Below are positions 7,700-10,077 of a stretch of DNA of 10,077 bases, piece after piece (the stretch's first letter is position 1; every line of letters starts with the position of its first letter). Source of the DNA: Clostridia bacterium (GTDB lineage: Bacteria; Bacillota_A; Clostridia; Oscillospirales; SIG627); the NCBI GenBank assembly GCA_017508505.1, contig JAFVYT010000233.1, forward strand, positions 1-10,077, written 5' to 3'. A program made the position numbers and the translations under genes. Under the pieces are notes generated by a model. It saw nothing but the letters and a program-made list of their open reading frames with translations, made no database searches and was not told where the DNA came from.

Positions 7700-7774
7700 G
7701 AAATCCGAAACAATTCCGTTACAAAAGAAACGAATTTTAAGCAAGTATGCCACTTTTGTTCCTTTCTTTTTAGA

Positions 7775-7826
7775 TATAATGACGGAAGGCATTTCCCTTG
7801 ACACTACGGGCATTTTCGTGTAAAAT
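7775..7826 (+). promoter_or_regulatory. Strong sigma-A promoter of the lipoprotein gene, with a possible second -10 box upstream
   Basis: The main promoter is TTGACA (7798-7803), a 17-bp spacer and TAAAAT (7821-7826), with a start near 7833 and a leader of about 47 bases. A perfect TATAAT at 7775-7780 lies upstream without a well-spaced -35, so a second start is only possible. Apart from these, the gap 7700-7797 holds only an imperfect 7-bp inverted repeat (ACAAAAG/CTTTTGT) with a long loop. Confidence 0.88.
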
Positions 7827-7836
7827 ATAGGTAATT

Positions 7837-7853
7837 GGCGCAACGTATGCGCC
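7837..7853 (+). repeat. 5'-UTR hairpin ahead of the lipoprotein gene
   Basis: GGCGCA-ACGTA-TGCGCC is a perfect 6-bp GC-rich stem with a 5-base loop. It begins about four bases after the predicted transcription start. No T run follows, so it is not a terminator. A 5' stem that stabilises the mRNA, or an operator, would fit. It leaves the ribosome site AAGGAGG (7863-7869) free. Confidence 0.6.
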
Positions 7854-7879
7854 GGATATTTCAAGGAGGACCCATTCTC

Positions 7880-9841
7880 ATGACAAAAAGACTGATGTGT
7901 CTTGTGTTGGCGATCATTATGCTCCTTTCCCTTTGCATGACTTCCTGCTCCACCGAGGAGAAGAAGGAGGAAGAGGTTGCAACGGAGGAGGTACAGAGAA
8001 AGAACCTGGTTCTGACCATCTACGCCATCACCGATGAAAAAACCACCGACGAGGCTTTGGCTGACGTTGAGCTTGCCGTCAGCGAGTACTGCCGCGCCAA
8101 GTATAAGACCGCCATCGATCTTCGTTTCTTCACCAAGGGCGAATATCAGGCTGCTCTGAACGAAATGTACGACAAGTTTGCCGCCGAGGAGGCCGCCGCA
8201 CTGAAGGCCGAGGAGGAGGCAAAGATCGCCGAGGAGAGCCGCAAGGCCGCCTACGCCGCAATGAGCGACGAGGAGAAGGAGGCTTACAACGCCGCACAGC
8301 GTGAAGCCGCCAAGAAGGCCGAGGAGGAAGCCAAGAAGAAGGCTGAGGAGGAGGCAAAGCTCATTGCCGAGGGCAAGGACGTTGCCGAGGTCAAGGAAGT
8401 GCAGATGGACATCATCTACATTCCCAGCGCCGCCGACTACTACAGCTACGTGGATCAGGGCCTTCTCATGGATCTGACCCAGCATCTGGAGGGCAAGTTT
8501 AAGAAGATCTGCGACTACGTATATCCCTCCTTCATCTCCGCCGCTACCACCAACAACGCCATTTACGGCATTCCCAACAACCGTCCCATCGAGGGCAACG
8601 AGACCTTCCTTCTGGTAAACACCGCTCTGGCCGAAAAGTACGGTGTCAACCTTTCCAAGATCCGCTCCGTGACCGATCTTGAGGACGCATATGCCAAGAT
8701 TGCCGCAAACGAAGAGGGCGTGGCTCCCTTCCTGGGCGATTGGGCTCCCGAGGGCGTCGAGTACTATCCCGAGGCGGATATGGCCGGCACCTACGGCATC
8801 TTCTATGACACCCTGCTCAAGGGCAGATACGTGGCCAACAAGGACTCCGCCCTGCTCAACCCCGATTCCAACTACGGCTACGCTTACGCCGAGTACTGCG
8901 CCACCAGAGCCAAGTACCGCGCCGCAGGCTACCTTGCTGACGAAGCCGAAAGCTTCTTCGCCTCCGTGAAGGAGCTCACCGCAGCAGAAAAGGCGGAATG
9001 GATCCGGAAGGGCTACACCCCCGTGCTTTACAAGGGTGCAAACTTCACCACTCAGAAGGCCCTCGACGGCGGTCTCTTCGGCTTGAGCAAGTACTGCAAG
9101 GAAGCCGAAAGAGCCATGGAGATCCTCCAGCTGATGTCCACCGACGCAGATCTGCACAATCTTCTGACCTTCGATATCAAGGACGTTCACTACGAAATGA
9201 TCTCCGACAACAAGGATGAGAACGTCATCCGCATTCTGGACGACTCCTATAAGATGGACTTCTTCGGCACCGGCAACTCCCTCATCAGCCACATCACCGA
9301 GGATATGGATGAGAAGTGGATCGAGAACGGCAAGCAGAAGAACCTCAATTCTCATATGAACGGATTCCTCGGATTCCGCTTCGACTGGACCAAGTCCGCC
9401 AACGCAAAGTGGCTTCCCATCTTTGAGCAGTGGGCCGAGTTCCTGGAGCCCTACTACGCCGAGCTTTCCGCAGGTACCGAGGACTATAGCGAAATCCTCG
9501 CCTTCATCTACTACACGGTTTACAACAACAAGATGCCCTCTGCCACCGCAGAGTTCACCACCTTTAAGAAGGACGAAGAGGGCAAGTTCGTTTCTCCCTA
9601 CGCAGTGGAATACGCCACCTGGGCCGAGGTTTACGAGGTTCTCTATGAGAACGGCGTTCTCTCCCCCGAGTATGAGTTTAAGGCTTTCGACGGCTCCTAC
9701 AAGTCCTTCTCCGACGGTGACTTCCGTAAGGAGTACAACAATATGGAGGCCCTGATGGTCGAGCTGGACGAGATTCTCCACCTTGAGAACATCGACGAGG
9801 CTCCCGAAGAAGGCGCGGCCGCCGGCGGCGCTACTGCCTGA
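7880..9841 (+). CDS. Predicted extracellular solute-binding lipoprotein with a charged helical insertion
   Basis: The protein is probably the substrate-binding lipoprotein of an ABC importer, but the ligand is not recognisable. Of 653 residues, the first 22 form a lipoprotein signal peptide (MTKR, hydrophobic core, MTSC), with C23 as the lipidated cysteine, followed by a Glu/Lys-rich tether. Solute-binding family 1 features include VQMDIIYIPSAADYYSYVDQ (174-193), AIYGIPNNRP and FLLVNTALAEKYGV. Residues about 101-172, within the N-terminal lobe, are almost only Ala, Glu, Lys and Arg and should form a long helix or helical hairpin. The C-terminus ends in an Ala/Gly-rich tail. The ATG at 7880 is set by AAGGAGG ten bases upstream and by the signal peptide; an in-frame start at 7835 would precede the ribosome site. 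Lysine is almost always AAG, unlike in dnaG, which suggests high expression. No permease gene is adjacent. The family assignment rests on layout rather than on a unique motif. Confidence 0.7.
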   Translation: MTKRLMCLVLAIIMLLSLCMTSCSTEEKKEEEVATEEVQRKNLVLTIYAITDEKTTDEALADVELAVSEYCRAKYKTAIDLRFFTKGEYQAALNEMYDKFAAEEAAALKAEEEAKIAEESRKAAYAAMSDEEKEAYNAAQREAAKKAEEEAKKKAEEEAKLIAEGKDVAEVKEVQMDIIYIPSAADYYSYVDQGLLMDLTQHLEGKFKKICDYVYPSFISAATTNNAIYGIPNNRPIEGNETFLLVNTALAEKYGVNLSKIRSVTDLEDAYAKIAANEEGVAPFLGDWAPEGVEYYPEADMAGTYGIFYDTLLKGRYVANKDSALLNPDSNYGYAYAEYCATRAKYRAAGYLADEAESFFASVKELTAAEKAEWIRKGYTPVLYKGANFTTQKALDGGLFGLSKYCKEAERAMEILQLMSTDADLHNLLTFDIKDVHYEMISDNKDENVIRILDDSYKMDFFGTGNSLISHITEDMDEKWIENGKQKNLNSHMNGFLGFRFDWTKSANAKWLPIFEQWAEFLEPYYAELSAGTEDYSEILAFIYYTVYNNKMPSATAEFTTFKKDEEGKFVSPYAVEYATWAEVYEVLYENGVLSPEYEFKAFDGSYKSFSDGDFRKEYNNMEALMVELDEILHLENIDEAPEEGAAAGGATA

Positions 9842-9874
9842 TCCGATTCCAAAAGCCAAAAGACACCCGAAAAC

Positions 9875-9906
9875 GGGGGTTGCGGTAAGAGATTACCGCA
9901 ACCCCC
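9875..9906 (+). repeat. Hairpin H1, 14-bp perfect stem after the lipoprotein gene
   Basis: GGGGGTTGCGGTAA (9875-9888) and TTACCGCAACCCCC (9893-9906) pair perfectly around the GNRA-type loop GAGA. It starts 33 bases after the stop codon. No T run follows (AATGATAT), so it is not a canonical terminator. It may block 3' exonuclease attack on the mRNA or belong to the hairpin array that follows. Confidence 0.85.
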
Positions 9907-9907
9907 A

Positions 9908-9998
9908 ATGATATATTACCTAACGGTAATATGAAGTATTTCCTTGCGGAAATGTGAAATATTGCTATCGCAATATGATATATGCCCTTTGGGCATAT
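9908..9998. repeat. Tandem array of four short hairpins (H2-H5), period about 21-23 bp
   Basis: H2 is ATATTACC-TAAC-GGTAATAT (9913-9932). H3 is ATTTCC-TTGC-GGAAAT (9938-9953, plus two G-T wobble pairs). H4 is ATATTGC-TATC-GCAATAT (9959-9976). H5 is ATATGCCC-TTT-GGGCATAT (9980-9998). The stem tops differ but each is self-complementary, while the AT-rich bases and the separators ATGA/GTGA (9908, 9931, 9954, 9975) recur. Read on the minus strand, the loops of H2-H4 are GTTA, GCAA and GATA, all of the form G-N-N-A. No protein-coding sense is seen. The element type is not known to me with certainty. Confidence 0.8.
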
Positions 9999-10005
9999 TA
10001 TGGTA

Positions 10006-10043
10006 AAAAATGATCCGTTGCAAAAATGCAACGGATCATTTTT
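10006..10043 (+). terminator. Hairpin H6, 17-bp perfect stem, probable (bidirectional) terminator
   Basis: AAAAATGATCCGTTGCA (10006-10022) and TGCAACGGATCATTTTT (10027-10043) pair fully around AAAA. With A5 on the left and T5 on the right it reads as an intrinsic terminator on either strand. On the plus strand it would end the lipoprotein transcript after the hairpin array. Confidence 0.8.
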
Positions 10044-10050
10044 ATTCCTT

Positions 10051-10071
10051 AATATTTTCGGAGAAAATATT
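10051..10071. repeat. Hairpin H7 at the right edge, 9-bp stem
   Basis: AATATTTTC (10051-10059) and GAAAATATT (10063-10071) pair around GGA. It lies seven bases after H6 and six from the window end, so the hairpin series may continue beyond the window. Confidence 0.65.
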
Positions 10072-10077
10072 TCATAG

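Noticed and set aside
7733..7760. Terminator for dnaG-rpoD from the ACAAAAG/CTTTTGT inverted repeat
   Set aside because: The stem is AT-only apart from two pairs, the loop is very long and the following T run is interrupted, so it is not supported as an intrinsic terminator.
6884..9859. A 991-codon open frame on the minus strand, antisense to rpoD and the lipoprotein gene
   Set aside because: Both sense genes lie in the same frame with strong codon bias, which naturally leaves the antisense frame open. The translation is a Leu/Val/Gly-rich composition shadow, there is no ribosome site, and rpoD and the lipoprotein have clear signals on the other strand.
9831..10031. Small minus-strand frame of 66 codons across the hairpin array
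   Set aside because: Its sequence is set by the inverted repeats, it has no convincing ribosome site and its translation resembles no known family.
9875..10071. CRISPR array
   Set aside because: There is no constant repeat with variable spacers. The units are different hairpins of 16-38 bases and no cas gene is present.

Overview
The window is a piece of a Firmicutes (Clostridia-type) chromosome. This is read from the ctsR-mcsA-mcsB-clpC heat-shock operon, consensus sigma-A promoters, strong AGGAGG ribosome sites, a dnaG-rpoD pair and a Gram-positive type lipoprotein. The coding parts look GC-rich and the intergenic parts AT-rich. An uncultured gut-type clostridium (Oscillospirales or a relative) fits, but the species cannot be read from the sequence.

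Left block, minus strand (1-2725): the CtsR regulon operon in canonical order, ctsR, mcsA, mcsB and the first 212 codons of clpC, which runs off the left edge just before its first Walker A motif. Genes overlap by 1-4 bases or are 6 bases apart. One consensus promoter (TTGACA, 16 bp, TATAAT) is bracketed by two identical CtsR operators in inverted orientation, so the operon represses itself. CtsR is the repressor, McsB the protein-arginine kinase that marks proteins for ClpCP, McsA its activator, and ClpC the unfoldase.

Middle block, plus strand (2812-4674): its own promoter, then trmB (tRNA m7G46 methyltransferase) overlapping by ATGA with an RluA-family pseudouridine synthase. It is followed by about 165 bp of unusually structured DNA with three TGTGGAAAAC (DnaA-box-like) copies, and then a textbook terminator.

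Replication/transcription block, plus strand (4744-7699): dnaG (primase, TTG start) and rpoD (sigma-A), one base apart, the remnant of the classical macromolecular-synthesis operon.

Right block (7798-10077): a strong promoter, a 5'-UTR hairpin and a predicted extracellular solute-binding lipoprotein of 653 aa. A long charged Ala/Glu/Lys helical segment interrupts its N-terminal lobe. The gene stands alone here. It is followed by the most unusual part of the window: about 200 bp made almost entirely of seven consecutive hairpins with different stems, four of them phased at about 21-23 bp, one of them a 17-bp stem that probably terminates transcription. No known function can be assigned to this array from the sequence. 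No tRNA, rRNA, CRISPR, insertion sequence or phage gene was seen.
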